This document shows, piece by piece, positions 17,508 to 26,274 of a stretch of DNA of 64,000 nucleotides. The notes beneath the pieces were generated by a model. The model searched no databases. It was not told the origin of the DNA and saw only the letters and a program-made list of their open reading frames with translations. Position 1 is the stretch's first letter. Each line of letters begins with the position of its first letter. Source of the stretch: Paraburkholderia oxyphila NBRC 105797 (GTDB lineage Bacteria > Pseudomonadota > Gammaproteobacteria > Burkholderiales > Burkholderiaceae). The DNA lies in the NCBI RefSeq assembly GCF_000685075.1, contig NZ_BAYD01000035.1:1-64000 (forward strand), read 5' to 3'. The position numbers and the translations under genes are program-made.

Positions 17508-19202
17508 TTACCAGGTCGCCGCGGTGGTGCGTGGCGGCGCCGCGCCGTCGGAGGCCATCGCCTGGCAGCGGTCGCGGCCGCCTGCCTTCGCCATGTAGAG
17601 CGCGAGATCGGCGCGGCTCATCAGGCGCTCGGGCTGGTCCTGGGACGCCGCGAGCTCGGTGATGCCGATGCTCACGCTCAAATACGCCTCGCTGGGCAGC
17701 CCGGCGCAAACACTGGCCTTCACCTCGCGGCGCAGGCGCTCGATCACTTCCTGCCCGGTAGCGAGCGACGTGGCTGGCAGCAGGATGCCGAACTCCTCGC
17801 CGCCGAGCCGCCCGACGGCATCGTCGGAGCGCAGCTCGGCGCGGCAGGTCTCGACGAAGTGCTGGAGCGCGCGATCGCCCGCCGGGTGGCCGAAGCGGTC
17901 GTTGATCTGCTTGAAGTGGTCGAGGTCGGCGATCGCCATGCACAGCGGCCTGCCGCTCGCGTAGGCAGCGTCGATCTCGCGGCGCAGCAGATTGAGGAAG
18001 TAGCGGCGCGAGAGCGCGCCCGTCAGGGCGTCGTGACGCGCCTCGGCGGCCAGCAGCGAGTTGGCGGCCTGCAGTTGCTCCGCGAGGTCGCGGCTCGCGC
18101 GGTGCAGGCGCCGCTCGCGTACCCATGAGATCGAGATCACGGCCGCGAGCGCCGTCGACCCTGTCAGCGTGAGGAAGATCAGCAGCCGGTCGCGCCGTTG
18201 ATTGGCGAGCAACTCGGGCCACGCGTTGAGCGGATCGACGAGATGGGCGGTGAGCCCCGAATTGAGCCCGCCCCGATGCTCATAGAGCGCCGGGGCGCGA
18301 AGGCCGGGCAGCTCCACGAACGCCTGCGCCTCGCTCGCCGGCATCCAGGGGGCCTCGCGCGTCGCGGCGTGGGCCGCGCTATGCAGCGGGAGTTCGGCGA
18401 AGCGCTCGCGCAGATAGGTATTCACGCGATCGACGGCGTTCATCTCCTCGACGTGGGAGCCCGGCATGGCCAGCCCTTCGAGCTTGCTGTCGTGCGCCAT
18501 GACGACCACGCCATTGCTGTCGGAGACAAAGGTGCCCGGGTGCGTCACCCAGTGGCGCAGGCGCGCGATGCTGACCTTGGCGAGCACGGCGCCCACGAGC
18601 AGGCCGTTGTTATAGACCGGCGCGGCGACGAAGATGCCCGGCTCGCCGCTCGAGGTGCCCACGCCATAGGTTTCGGAGAACGCGCCGAGCAGCGTGTCGC
18701 TCAGATAGTTGCGCGAGCGCATGTCGATGCCCACGTAGGAGATTTTCTCCATGGCGTTGCTCGACGCGATGCAGATGCCGTTGTTGTTCACGAGCCAGAT
18801 GGCGTCGAAGCCGGAGAAGCCTTGCGCGTCGTGCAGGAAGCCGTCTACGGCCGCGAGCGCGGGCGCGCTTTGCAGCGCCTCGCGCCGCGCCAGTTCCGTG
18901 GACGGATGCGACGCGGCATAATGCCCGGCCTCGGCCAGAGCCTGTTGCACCACGGCGGTTTCGGCCATGGTCGCGGGGATGGCGCGCGACATCGACAGGT
19001 CGCTCGCGATGACCTCGGCCATGTTGTCGACGACCGATCGCGTCATCTGGCGCTGGACGCCAAGTGCGGTGTCGAGCTCCTGGCGCACCATGCGCTCGGC
19101 GAGCCAGCCCGCGACCAGCCAGCAGACGAGCGCGACCGCCACGACGACCGCCACCGTAACCGCGGGGGACACGGCAGCCTGACGCAAGAGTCTCCTGTTC
19201 AT
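17508..19202 (-). CDS. Cache-sensor diguanylate cyclase
   Basis: A 564-residue membrane enzyme that makes c-di-GMP from two GTP. The N-terminal membrane segment (about 11-30) is followed by a large periplasmic double-Cache domain (about 35-330, with IWLVNNNGICIASSNAME and NNGLLVGAVLAKVS). A second membrane segment and a short coiled region (RASRDLAEQLQAANSLL) lead to the GGDEF domain. The active site is GGEEF, which is functional in the family. The I-site RSDD lies five residues before it, so product feedback is expected. There is no EAL domain. The start at 19202 is the first ATG before the membrane segment. The ligand is unknown. Confidence 0.92.
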   Translation of the reverse strand: MNRRLLRQAAVSPAVTVAVVVAVALVCWLVAGWLAERMVRQELDTALGVQRQMTRSVVDNMAEVIASDLSMSRAIPATMAETAVVQQALAEAGHYAASHPSTELARREALQSAPALAAVDGFLHDAQGFSGFDAIWLVNNNGICIASSNAMEKISYVGIDMRSRNYLSDTLLGAFSETYGVGTSSGEPGIFVAAPVYNNGLLVGAVLAKVSIARLRHWVTHPGTFVSDSNGVVVMAHDSKLEGLAMPGSHVEEMNAVDRVNTYLRERFAELPLHSAAHAATREAPWMPASEAQAFVELPGLRAPALYEHRGGLNSGLTAHLVDPLNAWPELLANQRRDRLLIFLTLTGSTALAAVISISWVRERRLHRASRDLAEQLQAANSLLAAEARHDALTGALSRRYFLNLLRREIDAAYASGRPLCMAIADLDHFKQINDRFGHPAGDRALQHFVETCRAELRSDDAVGRLGGEEFGILLPATSLATGQEVIERLRREVKASVCAGLPSEAYLSVSIGITELAASQDQPERLMSRADLALYMAKAGGRDRCQAMASDGAAPPRTTAATW

Positions 19203-19824
19203 CGGCCTTCTGGTTCGTTCAGGCGCATGGCGCGCATGGTGCATTGGCGGGCGGGATGGCGGGCATCCCGGCAAAACGAGGCAATGCGTGGCCGCGTGTG
19301 ACAACGGTTTTAACAGTTGGCAGCCGCTGCCGTGCGACGATTTTAACTCTCGAATGCGGCCTGAGAATCCGCAGAGGCCCTTGGGTGGGCCGTCTCGATG
19401 CAGTTTGCATGCCTGACCAGGGGCACGGTGCAACAGCGCGTCGACGGGCGTCGAATTCGAGCCGAGGCGCAAGGTCCCCGAAGGCGCTCTGAAAGGACGC
19501 GCAAAGCGTTTGCAGGCGGCCGTGTGGCGGCATCGAGCGCGAGGTTGAATCTGTCACGAAGGTTGTGTAGTGTCGTGCCGTTCCTGAACAAGGCAAGCCG
19601 GCCTCGCGAGTTCCGCGCGGCTGGCCGCCGGCCCGGTCCCGCACTTGCCGACGGTGCGTCGTCAACGCTAACGAAATACGGTCTCCATGCGTCTTGCCTT
19701 TCCCGATCGCGCTTTGCCTGAGCGCCATGCGCGCTGCCAGCGTTACGCCTGCTATTCATGTGGCCGCGCCCGCCGCGCCGCGTCTTACCTCGTGCATGCG
19801 CGGCAACGCGTGGAGGGCGTCTGA
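19203..19824. other. Non-coding region before the NitT/TauT-type transporter
   Basis: A divergent intergenic region of about 620 bp. Short reading frames on both strands lack family features and ribosome binding sites. Both promoters should lie here, but no clear -35/-10 pair or binding-site symmetry was recognised. Confidence 0.4.
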
Positions 19825-21609
19825 ATGGACTTCGGCTTCAACCTGAACCGTACCGCCAACGTTTCGGCGTGGCGCGTGCTGCCCAATCGCTGGGACTTCG
19901 TGGCGTTCCCGCTGATCATTGGCCTGATCGCCATGGCCGTCGTGGGCTTTCATCAGACCATGGCGCCGATTGGCGTGCTCAAGACAGAGACGATCTCGCT
20001 CGACCCGGCGATGCTGCCCGAGTACGCCTTGCGCACCACGCTGCGCATGCTCGCGGCGATGGTCGCCTCGCTCGTGTTCACGCTCGTCTACGGCACGCTC
20101 GCGGCCAAGAGCCGCCGCGCGAGCCAGGTGCTCGTGCCGATCCTCGACATCCTGCAGTCGGTGCCGGTGCTCGGCTACATCTCGTTCACGGTCACCTTCT
20201 TCCTCGCGCTGTTTCCCTCGCGCGTGCTGGGCGCCGAACTCGCGGCGATCTTCGCGATCTTCACGAGCCAGGCCTGGAACATGACCTTCAGCTTCTACCA
20301 GTCGCTGCGCACCGTGCCGCGCGATCTCGATGAAGTGTCGAAAGGCTTTCACCTGACCGGCTGGCAGCGCTTCTGGAAGCTCGAAGTGCCGTTCTCGATG
20401 CCGGGCCTCATCTGGAACATGATGATGTCGATGTCGGGCGGCTGGTTCTTCGTGGTGGCTTCCGAGGCGATTACCGTCGGCAACAACACGATCACGCTGC
20501 CGGGCATCGGCGCGTACCTGGCGCAGGCGATCACGGAAAAGAACCTGCACGCGGTGGGCTGGGTCATTCTCGCGATGACGGTGGTGATTCTCGCCTACGA
20601 CCAGTTCCTGTTCCGCCCGCTGGTGGCCTGGGCCGACAAGTTCCGCATGGAGACCACGTCGTCGGGCGACGCGCCCGAGTCCTGGCTGCTCGACCTGATC
20701 CGCCGCACGCACCTGATTCATCAGTTGCTCGTGCCGCTAGGCTGGTTCTTCGCGAAGGCCGCGCGCGTGCCGTTCAGGCTGCCCGCCGCCCTGACCGCGT
20801 TGACCGCCATGCCGATGGTGCAGCGCGCGGCGTCGGCGCCCGCGCGCCGTGAGGGCGTGCGCTCGAAGATCGGCGACATCGTCTGGGCCATCTTCGTGAT
20901 CGCGCTCACGGTGTACGTGGTCTGGCGCGTGGTCGCCTTCGTGCGCACCGGCGTGACGCTCGACGAAGTCGGGCATGTGTTCGTGCTCGGGCTCATTACG
21001 CTGTTTCGCGTGCTGCTGCTGATTGCGATTGCCTCGGTGATCTGGGTGCCGATCGGCGTGCTGATCGGCCTGCGCCCCGCGCTCGCCGAAAAGGTCCAGC
21101 CGCTCGCGCAGTTTCTCGCGGCGTTCCCGGCGAACTTGCTGTTCCCGGTGTTCGTGATCGTGATCGTGCGCTTTCACCTCAATCCTGACATTTGGCTATC
21201 ACCGCTGATCGTGCTCGGCACCCAGTGGTATATCCTGTTCAACGTGATTGCCGGCGCCACCTCCTATCCGAACGACTACAAGGAAGCGGCGAAGAACTTC
21301 CGCATCCGCGGCTGGCAGTGGTGGCGCCAGGCGATGCTGCCGGGCATCTTTCCGTACTACGTCACGGGCGCGATCACGGCGTCGGGCGGCGCGTGGAATG
21401 CGAGCATCGTGTCCGAGTTCGTGCAGTGGGGCGACACCAAAGTCTCCGCGCATGGACTCGGTGCCTATATCGCGCAGACGACCGCCGCCGGCGACTATCC
21501 GAAGATCATTCTCGGCATTGCCGTGATGTCGCTGTTCGTCACGCTGTTCAACCGCGTGCTCTGGCGTCCGCTGTACACGTACGCAGAGTCCAAGCTGCGA
21601 CTCGACTGA
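19825..21609 (+). CDS. Double-length NitT/TauT-class ABC permease
   Basis: A 594-residue inner-membrane protein holding two permease modules of the nitrate/sulfonate/taurine (SsuC/TauC) class in one chain. The two EAA-type loops are visible: DEVSKGFHLTGWQRFWKLEVP near residue 170 and KEAAKNFRIRGWQWWRQAML near 490. About 10-12 membrane spans are predicted. The ATG at 19825 is behind GGAGGG. The cognate ATPase is 30 bp downstream. No periplasmic binding protein is encoded on either side, so the substrate (oxyanion, sulfonate, bicarbonate or other) cannot be named. Confidence 0.9.
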   Translation: MDFGFNLNRTANVSAWRVLPNRWDFVAFPLIIGLIAMAVVGFHQTMAPIGVLKTETISLDPAMLPEYALRTTLRMLAAMVASLVFTLVYGTLAAKSRRASQVLVPILDILQSVPVLGYISFTVTFFLALFPSRVLGAELAAIFAIFTSQAWNMTFSFYQSLRTVPRDLDEVSKGFHLTGWQRFWKLEVPFSMPGLIWNMMMSMSGGWFFVVASEAITVGNNTITLPGIGAYLAQAITEKNLHAVGWVILAMTVVILAYDQFLFRPLVAWADKFRMETTSSGDAPESWLLDLIRRTHLIHQLLVPLGWFFAKAARVPFRLPAALTALTAMPMVQRAASAPARREGVRSKIGDIVWAIFVIALTVYVVWRVVAFVRTGVTLDEVGHVFVLGLITLFRVLLLIAIASVIWVPIGVLIGLRPALAEKVQPLAQFLAAFPANLLFPVFVIVIVRFHLNPDIWLSPLIVLGTQWYILFNVIAGATSYPNDYKEAAKNFRIRGWQWWRQAMLPGIFPYYVTGAITASGGAWNASIVSEFVQWGDTKVSAHGLGAYIAQTTAAGDYPKIILGIAVMSLFVTLFNRVLWRPLYTYAESKLRLD

Positions 21610-21639
21610 CCGAATCATCGAACGCTGGAAGGTAAAGCG

Positions 21640-22989
21640 ATGCAAAACCCCAAGACCCTGAGCACCGCGCACGGCGACGTGCAGACGGTCCCGAACCCGC
21701 CACGTGTGGGCGAAGAAATCCTGAACGTGCAGAACGTGTGCCGGGGTTTCAACAAGAACCAAGGCGAACTGCTCGTCCTCGACGACGCGAATCTGTCGTT
21801 GCGCGAAGGCGAGATCGTTGGGCTGCTCGGCCGATCCGGCTCGGGCAAGTCCACGCTCTTGCGCATCATCGCCGGGCTGATCTCGCCGACTTCCGGCGAG
21901 GTCAGCTGGCGCGGCAAGCCGCTCGAAGGCCCGGCCGAAGGCGTGGCGATGGTGTTCCAGACCTTCGCGCTGTTCCCGTGGCTCACGGTGCTGCAGAACG
22001 TGGAAGCCGGCCTCGAGGCGCAGGGCGTGGGCGCGCGCGAGCGCCGCGAACGGGCGCTCGCCGCCATCGACCTGATCGGCCTGGACGGCTTCGAGAACGC
22101 CTACCCGCGCGAGCTCTCGGGCGGCATGCGCCAGCGTGTGGGCTTTGCGCGCGCGCTCGTCGTCGACCCGATGCTCATGCTGATGGACGAGCCGTTCTCG
22201 GCGCTCGACGTGCTGACCGCCGAAACGCTGCGTACCGATTTGCTCGATCTCTGGACGCAAGGGCGCCTGCCGATCAAGTCGGTGCTGATCGTCACGCACA
22301 ACATCGAAGAAGCGGTCTTTATGTGCGACCGCATTCTCGTGCTCTCGTCCAATCCGGGGCGCGTGGTGGCGGAGATCAAGGTGCCGTTCAAGCATCCGCG
22401 CAACCGCCTGGACCCGGCGTTCCGCAAGCTCGTCGACGACATCTACGCGAAGATGACCGCGCGCCAGATCGGCGAGACGACCAGGAAGGGCCTCGAGCTC
22501 GGCAGCTGGCTGCCGCGCGTGTCGACCAACTTGATGGCCGGTCTGATCGAGACGCTGGCGGCCGCGCCGTATCACGGCCGCGCCGACATGCCGGAAATCG
22601 CGCGTTCGCTGCATCTCGAGGTGGATGATCTGTTCCCGATCGCCGAAGTGCTGCAGAACCTCGGTTTCGCCGACGTGCGCGAAGGCGATGTGCTGCTCAC
22701 GCCACCCGCGCGCGTGTTCGCGGAGTTCGGCACGCAGGAGCGCAAGATGATGTTCGCCGAACACCTGCTGCGTCACGTGCCGCTCGCCGCGCGGATCAAG
22801 AAAGTGCTCAACGAGCGCCCGGGCCATCGCGCACCGCGCGTGCGTTTCGAGCAGGAACTCGAAGACTTCCTCTCGGACGGCGCCGCGGAAGAGACGCTCG
22901 ACACCGTGATCGACTGGGGCCGTTATGGCGAGATCTTCTCGTACAACGACCAGTCGGAGATCTTCAGCCTCGAAGACGTGGAGTCCTGA
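21640..22989 (+). CDS. NitT/TauT-class ABC ATPase with AAA-associated C-terminal domain
   Basis: A 449-residue protein. The ATPase part (about 25-270) has Walker A GRSGSGKST, signature LSGGMRQRVGFARAL and Walker B LMLMDEPFSALD. The extra C-terminal part of about 170 residues (from MAGLIETLAAAPYHGRADMPEIA) is the AAA-associated domain found on a subset of these ATPases, with a winged-helix-like pattern and unknown role. It pairs with the fused permease just upstream. This two-gene transporter lacking a binding protein is a known but poorly characterised arrangement. A strong bidirectional terminator follows at 23065-23094. Confidence 0.9.
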   Translation: MQNPKTLSTAHGDVQTVPNPPRVGEEILNVQNVCRGFNKNQGELLVLDDANLSLREGEIVGLLGRSGSGKSTLLRIIAGLISPTSGEVSWRGKPLEGPAEGVAMVFQTFALFPWLTVLQNVEAGLEAQGVGARERRERALAAIDLIGLDGFENAYPRELSGGMRQRVGFARALVVDPMLMLMDEPFSALDVLTAETLRTDLLDLWTQGRLPIKSVLIVTHNIEEAVFMCDRILVLSSNPGRVVAEIKVPFKHPRNRLDPAFRKLVDDIYAKMTARQIGETTRKGLELGSWLPRVSTNLMAGLIETLAAAPYHGRADMPEIARSLHLEVDDLFPIAEVLQNLGFADVREGDVLLTPPARVFAEFGTQERKMMFAEHLLRHVPLAARIKKVLNERPGHRAPRVRFEQELEDFLSDGAAEETLDTVIDWGRYGEIFSYNDQSEIFSLEDVES

Positions 22990-23064
22990 TCGAGCGATGG
23001 CTTGAACGATGCGCACTGCGGCGTGGGGTGGGCATCGCTTTACTTCATGTCATAGACGTCACGC

Positions 23065-23094
23065 AAAAACGGTCGCCCAGGCGACCGTTTTTTT
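23065..23094. terminator. Bidirectional intrinsic terminator
   Basis: AAAAACGGTCGCC pairs with GGCGACCGTTTTT, followed by a T-run at 23088-23094 (with A-run 23065-23069 for the other strand). It serves the ABC gene pair on the plus strand and the convergent envelope-protein genes on the minus strand. Confidence 0.88.
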
Positions 23095-23128
23095 GTGCAA
23101 CTGAAGGCGCGCGTTCGACGAGCTGAGC

Positions 23129-23173
23129 GCAGCCCGACCGATCGCGGCCTGACTGATCGCAGCCCGACGCTAT
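23129..23173. repeat. 15-bp tandem repeat, three units
   Basis: Units at 23129-23143, 23144-23158 and 23159-23173 follow the pattern GCRGCCYGACYGATC, the last unit being diverged at its end. The array runs into the stop codon of the gene at 23170-23790. Confidence 0.6.
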
Positions 23174-23790
23174 TGCAGCGTGCCCCAGCGCTCCACGGCC
23201 GGCTCGGCGCTCGCCCACTTCCAGCCGGTGTCGTCGTGGCAAGTGCTGGCCGTGTACCACTGCTCGGGTGCGTCGGCGGCGTCGCCGTCCTGCACCGAGA
23301 ACACGAACTCCTTGCATAGCGCGAGCGCCGAAGCAAACGCGCGCGTCACGCGCACCTGGCCGTGACCGTTCTCGACCGGCAGCTTGTGCTTGATGCGCCA
23401 GATGTCGGTGCCGCCCACGGGCAGGCGTCCGGCCGTCTCGGCGATCATCTCCTGCTGGTCGGCGTGCATGCTCTTCATGAAGCGGTTGACGGCCTCGTCG
23501 GTGGCTGCCTGGACCGCAATGCCCACGCCCACGCCCACCGCCGGATTTGCCGTCACGATGCCGGTGGCGGCGGCCGCCGCCGCGCCGCTGGCCGCGCCGA
23601 TCGACGAGCAGCCGCTCGATGCGAGGGCGACGCCCGCACATAGCGCAACCAGCGCGGCGACACGCGTGACGTGCGTGACACGTGTCACGGCGCGCGGCAC
23701 GGCGTGCCATCCCGCGGCGTGCGGCTGTGCGATGGGCCCGGCGAGCACGTCGCGTGCCCCGGCAGCAACGAATTCGTTTGCGCCGTTCAT
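23170..23790 (-). CDS. Putative envelope protein, paralogue of its upstream neighbour
   Basis: A 206-residue protein of unknown function. A hydrophobic segment, VAALVALCAGVALASSGCSS, ends in a Cys that could be a lipidation site, though the box is imperfect. A Gly/Ala-rich stretch (AASGAAAAAATGIVTANPAVG) resembles a glycine zipper. The C-terminal 120 residues end in WKWASAEPAVERWGTLQ, which clearly matches WKWASAEPATDRWGALQ at the end of the upstream gene's product. The start overlaps the upstream stop as ATGA, so the two are translationally coupled. The N-terminal extension before the hydrophobic segment (about 43 residues) is unusually long for a lipoprotein; the true start may be internal. 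Confidence 0.72.
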   Translation of the reverse strand: MNGANEFVAAGARDVLAGPIAQPHAAGWHAVPRAVTRVTHVTRVAALVALCAGVALASSGCSSIGAASGAAAAAATGIVTANPAVGVGVGIAVQAATDEAVNRFMKSMHADQQEMIAETAGRLPVGGTDIWRIKHKLPVENGHGQVRVTRAFASALALCKEFVFSVQDGDAADAPEQWYTASTCHDDTGWKWASAEPAVERWGTLQ

Positions 23791-24416
23791 TGCAGCGCGC
23801 CCCAGCGGTCAGTAGCCGGTTCCGCCGACGCCCACTTCCACGTCTCGCCGTCGCGGCAGACCGAGGCCACGTAGAACGCGCTGGAGGCCGGCTTGTCCTT
23901 GGTCGCATCCTGATCGACGGAGAACACGATCTCCTTGCAGTCGAGCGCGCCGCTGCTGATCGAGCGGCTCACAGTGACGCGACCATGCGCGTCTTCTTCG
24001 ATCGGGAACGAATGGGTGATGGACCAGGGCGCCACGCCGCCCACGTCGAGCGGGCCGGCGGCCTTGGCGATACTGTCCTGGGTGTTGCGATGGACCACGC
24101 GCTCCGAATACTGCACGCCGGCCTTCGCGGCGGCCACGGCGCCCAGGCCGATGCCCGTGGCGACCGCTGCATTGCTCGTGACCTTCGAGGCGATGGCCGC
24201 GCCCGCGATGCCGGCGCCCGTTTGCGCGCCTTCGGAGTAGAGCGAGCTGCACGCGGAGCACGCGAGGCTCGCGACGGCGGCAAGCAGCGTGAGCGACGCC
24301 GTGCGCCGCCAGCGTGCTCGCGACGCGTGAGGTCGGGACAGCGCCGCAACGGCCGAAGGCGCGATTCGCGGAGCCGGCGTTGGCGCATTGCACGCCAGAG
24401 CACTTCGTTCTTGCAT
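23787..24416 (-). CDS. Putative envelope protein, paralogue of its downstream neighbour
   Basis: A 209-residue protein of unknown function, taken from the ATG at 24416 (MQERSALACN). A hydrophobic segment near residues 40-55 (ASLTLLAAVASLACSACSS) ends in Cys residues suitable for lipid attachment. A Gly/Ala-rich zipper-like region (AGIAGAAIASKVTSN) and a soluble domain ending WKWASAEPATDRWGALQ follow. The domain contains paired Cys (LDCKEIVFS and VASVCRDG), also present in the paralogue, which may form a disulfide. It is the first gene of a two-gene unit produced by tandem duplication. A possible promoter lies at 24501-24527. Confidence 0.72.
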   Translation of the reverse strand: MQERSALACNAPTPAPRIAPSAVAALSRPHASRARWRRTASLTLLAAVASLACSACSSLYSEGAQTGAGIAGAAIASKVTSNAAVATGIGLGAVAAAKAGVQYSERVVHRNTQDSIAKAAGPLDVGGVAPWSITHSFPIEEDAHGRVTVSRSISSGALDCKEIVFSVDQDATKDKPASSAFYVASVCRDGETWKWASAEPATDRWGALQ

Positions 24417-24500
24417 GTTATTTCCCTGCCGCTTGCGGCTGGAAGCCGCCCTGCGCGGGCTCCCAGCATCTTTTGGTGCTGCGGATTGTGCAGGATGCCC

Positions 24501-24527
24501 TATATAAAGGGGATAGGGAAAGTGCAA
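24501..24527 (-). promoter_or_regulatory. Possible sigma-70 promoter of the paralogue pair
   Basis: On the minus strand TTGCAC (24527-24522) and TATATA (24506-24501) are spaced by 15 bp, short of the ideal 17. The site lies 85 bp before the ATG at 24416. Confidence 0.35.
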
Positions 24528-24650
24528 GAAATTGCAAAACGTCGTGCGCCGTTTGCGGTTACGTGCTTGCGCACGCTAGTTTTTTGTGCCGTTTGAGTCG
24601 ATGCATTCGTGCCGGCACATAGGCGTGGATACATCGGTGCCAGCACGCCC

Positions 24651-25763
24651 TTAGCCCGCATCGGCGTTACTCTCGCCTTCGTCGGGCGAGCCTGTCTCGC
24701 CGTCCTCGCTACCGTAGCTGCCCAGACGGTTATAGAGCGTCTTCAGGCTCACGCCGAGCGTGCGCGCCGCGAGCCGCTTGTCGCCGCCGCAGTACTTGAG
24801 CGTGCCGAGGATGATCTGCTTTTGCGCGTCGGCGAGCGGCGTGCCGATCCACACGCTCATCGCGTCGCCTTGGGTCACGGGCTTTTTCACGCGCGGCACG
24901 AGTTGCGGATGGGCGATCTCGACCGTCTTCTCCGCGAGGATGAACGCGCGGTACACCGCGTTCTTGAGTTCGCGCACGTTGCCGGGCCACGACCAGTTGC
25001 GCACGGTCTCGAGCGCGCGCTTGCTGAAGACCTTCTGCGTGCCGTTTTCTTCGTTGAGCTCACTGAGAAAGAACTGGGCAAGCAGTTCGCGGTCGCGCTC
25101 GCGTTCGCGCAGCGGGGGGGCACGCAGCGGAAACACGGCGAGGCGATACATCAGGTCCTCGCGCAGCGCGTTCTCCTTCACGGCCGCCACGGGATCGCGA
25201 TTGGTGGCCGCGATGATGCGCACGTCGCCGCGTATCGCTTCGTTGCTGCCGACGGGGTAGTACTCGCCAGTTTCGAGCGCGCGCAACAGCTTGACCTGAT
25301 GCAGCAGTGACATCTCGGTGACTTCGTCGAGGAAGAGCGTGCCGCCGCGCGCGTGCTCGAAGTGACCGTCGCGCGCCTGCACGGCGCCCGTGAAGCTGCC
25401 TTTCTCGTGGCCGTAGAGCTCGGCTTCGATGAGCTCGTCGGGAATCGCGCCGCAGTTCACGGCGATGAACGGGCCGTCGCGGCGCGTGCTTTGCGCGTGG
25501 ATCGTGCGCGCCACGAGCTCCTTGCCCGTGCCCGACTCGCCTACGATCAGGGCGGTGGCATCAGTGAGCGCCACGCGCTCGATCTGTTCGTAGAGCTCCT
25601 GCATGATCGACGACGAGCCGTACAGCAAACCGTACGACTGCAAGCCCGCGACGCGCGGGCCGGGAGGATCGTTGCGGCGCGTTTCGTTGCCTTTATCGTG
25701 GCGCCGTTCGGCGCGCTCATCGTCTCGTTCGGCGGCGGGCGAGCCCGGCTCGATTGACGCCAT
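24651..25763 (-). CDS. Sigma-54 enhancer-binding activator without receiver domain
   Basis: A 370-residue activator of RpoN-dependent promoters. A charged, probably unfolded N-terminus of about 45 residues leads into the AAA+ domain with Walker A GESGTGKE, the sigma-54 contact loop GSFTGA, Walker B GGTLFLDE and WPGNVRELKNAV. The C-terminal Fis-type helix-turn-helix ends GVSLKTLYNRLGSYG. There is no phospho-receiver, so activity must be controlled otherwise. The ATG at 25763 is chosen; the frame extends to 25973 but without domain support. It is close to the second activator at 27053 and to sigma-54 promoter matches at 26100 and 29322. Confidence 0.9.
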   Translation of the reverse strand: MASIEPGSPAAERDDERAERRHDKGNETRRNDPPGPRVAGLQSYGLLYGSSSIMQELYEQIERVALTDATALIVGESGTGKELVARTIHAQSTRRDGPFIAVNCGAIPDELIEAELYGHEKGSFTGAVQARDGHFEHARGGTLFLDEVTEMSLLHQVKLLRALETGEYYPVGSNEAIRGDVRIIAATNRDPVAAVKENALREDLMYRLAVFPLRAPPLRERERDRELLAQFFLSELNEENGTQKVFSKRALETVRNWSWPGNVRELKNAVYRAFILAEKTVEIAHPQLVPRVKKPVTQGDAMSVWIGTPLADAQKQIILGTLKYCGGDKRLAARTLGVSLKTLYNRLGSYGSEDGETGSPDEGESNADAG

Positions 25764-26099
25764 AGCGTGTTCGTCCTGCAAATTGGGGTGTGTGGCCAGA
25801 AGCCGGAAAGCGCTCGCGGCGTCTTGGGTGCAGACGCCGCGCGTGGGCCAGGCCCGGAATTGGAGCCGACAGACCGGCAGCATCGGTGCCGCCAGGGTCT
25901 TGGCGGCACCTCTGTCGGGCTGTCCTGCTGGCAGACCCTGCGGACCGCTTTTACGGCGGTCCTGGCAGGCCATCCAGGACTAGCGCGGCCGATGCCGCGC
26001 CAACGGCCTCAGAATCTCCATCTCGTAAACATTTAACCACTGCCGCGCCTTTAAGGGCAATGGACGTGGCCGCAAAGCGAGCGGGCCGGTGCTTGTGTG

Positions 26100-26115
26100 T
26101 GGCATGCCTCATGCT
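26100..26115 (+). promoter_or_regulatory. Sigma-54 (-24/-12) promoter match
   Basis: TGGCATG-CCTC-ATGCT fits the consensus TGGCACG-N4-TTGCW with two mismatches and keeps the required GG-N10-GC. It lies 159 bp before the gene at 26275 and beside a sigma-54 activator gene. Confidence 0.5.
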
Positions 26116-26181
26116 GCGCAACTCCCACCTGCGCGGGGCGTCTACGCTATAGCAGGCGGACATCCGTCACGCCGGGCCGCG

Positions 26182-26211
26182 GCTTGCAACCCCGCGGCTT
26201 GCAACCCCGCG
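26182..26211. repeat. 15-bp tandem duplication
   Basis: GCTTGCAACCCCGCG occurs twice without a gap (26182-26196 and 26197-26211), between the sigma-54 promoter match and the gene at 26275. Confidence 0.75.
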
Positions 26212-26274
26212 GCGGCGTCCGGACTGCGCCACCTGGTCGATCCCTCGTTGGCGACAAAATTGGGAGAGTGCGAT

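Larger units (their letters stand above)
25764..26274. other. Divergent non-coding region with sigma-54 promoter match
   Basis: About 510 bp between the minus-strand activator and the plus-strand small membrane protein gene. It holds the -24/-12 match at 26100-26115 and a 15-bp duplication at 26182-26211. No protein-coding frame with family features was seen. Confidence 0.5.
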
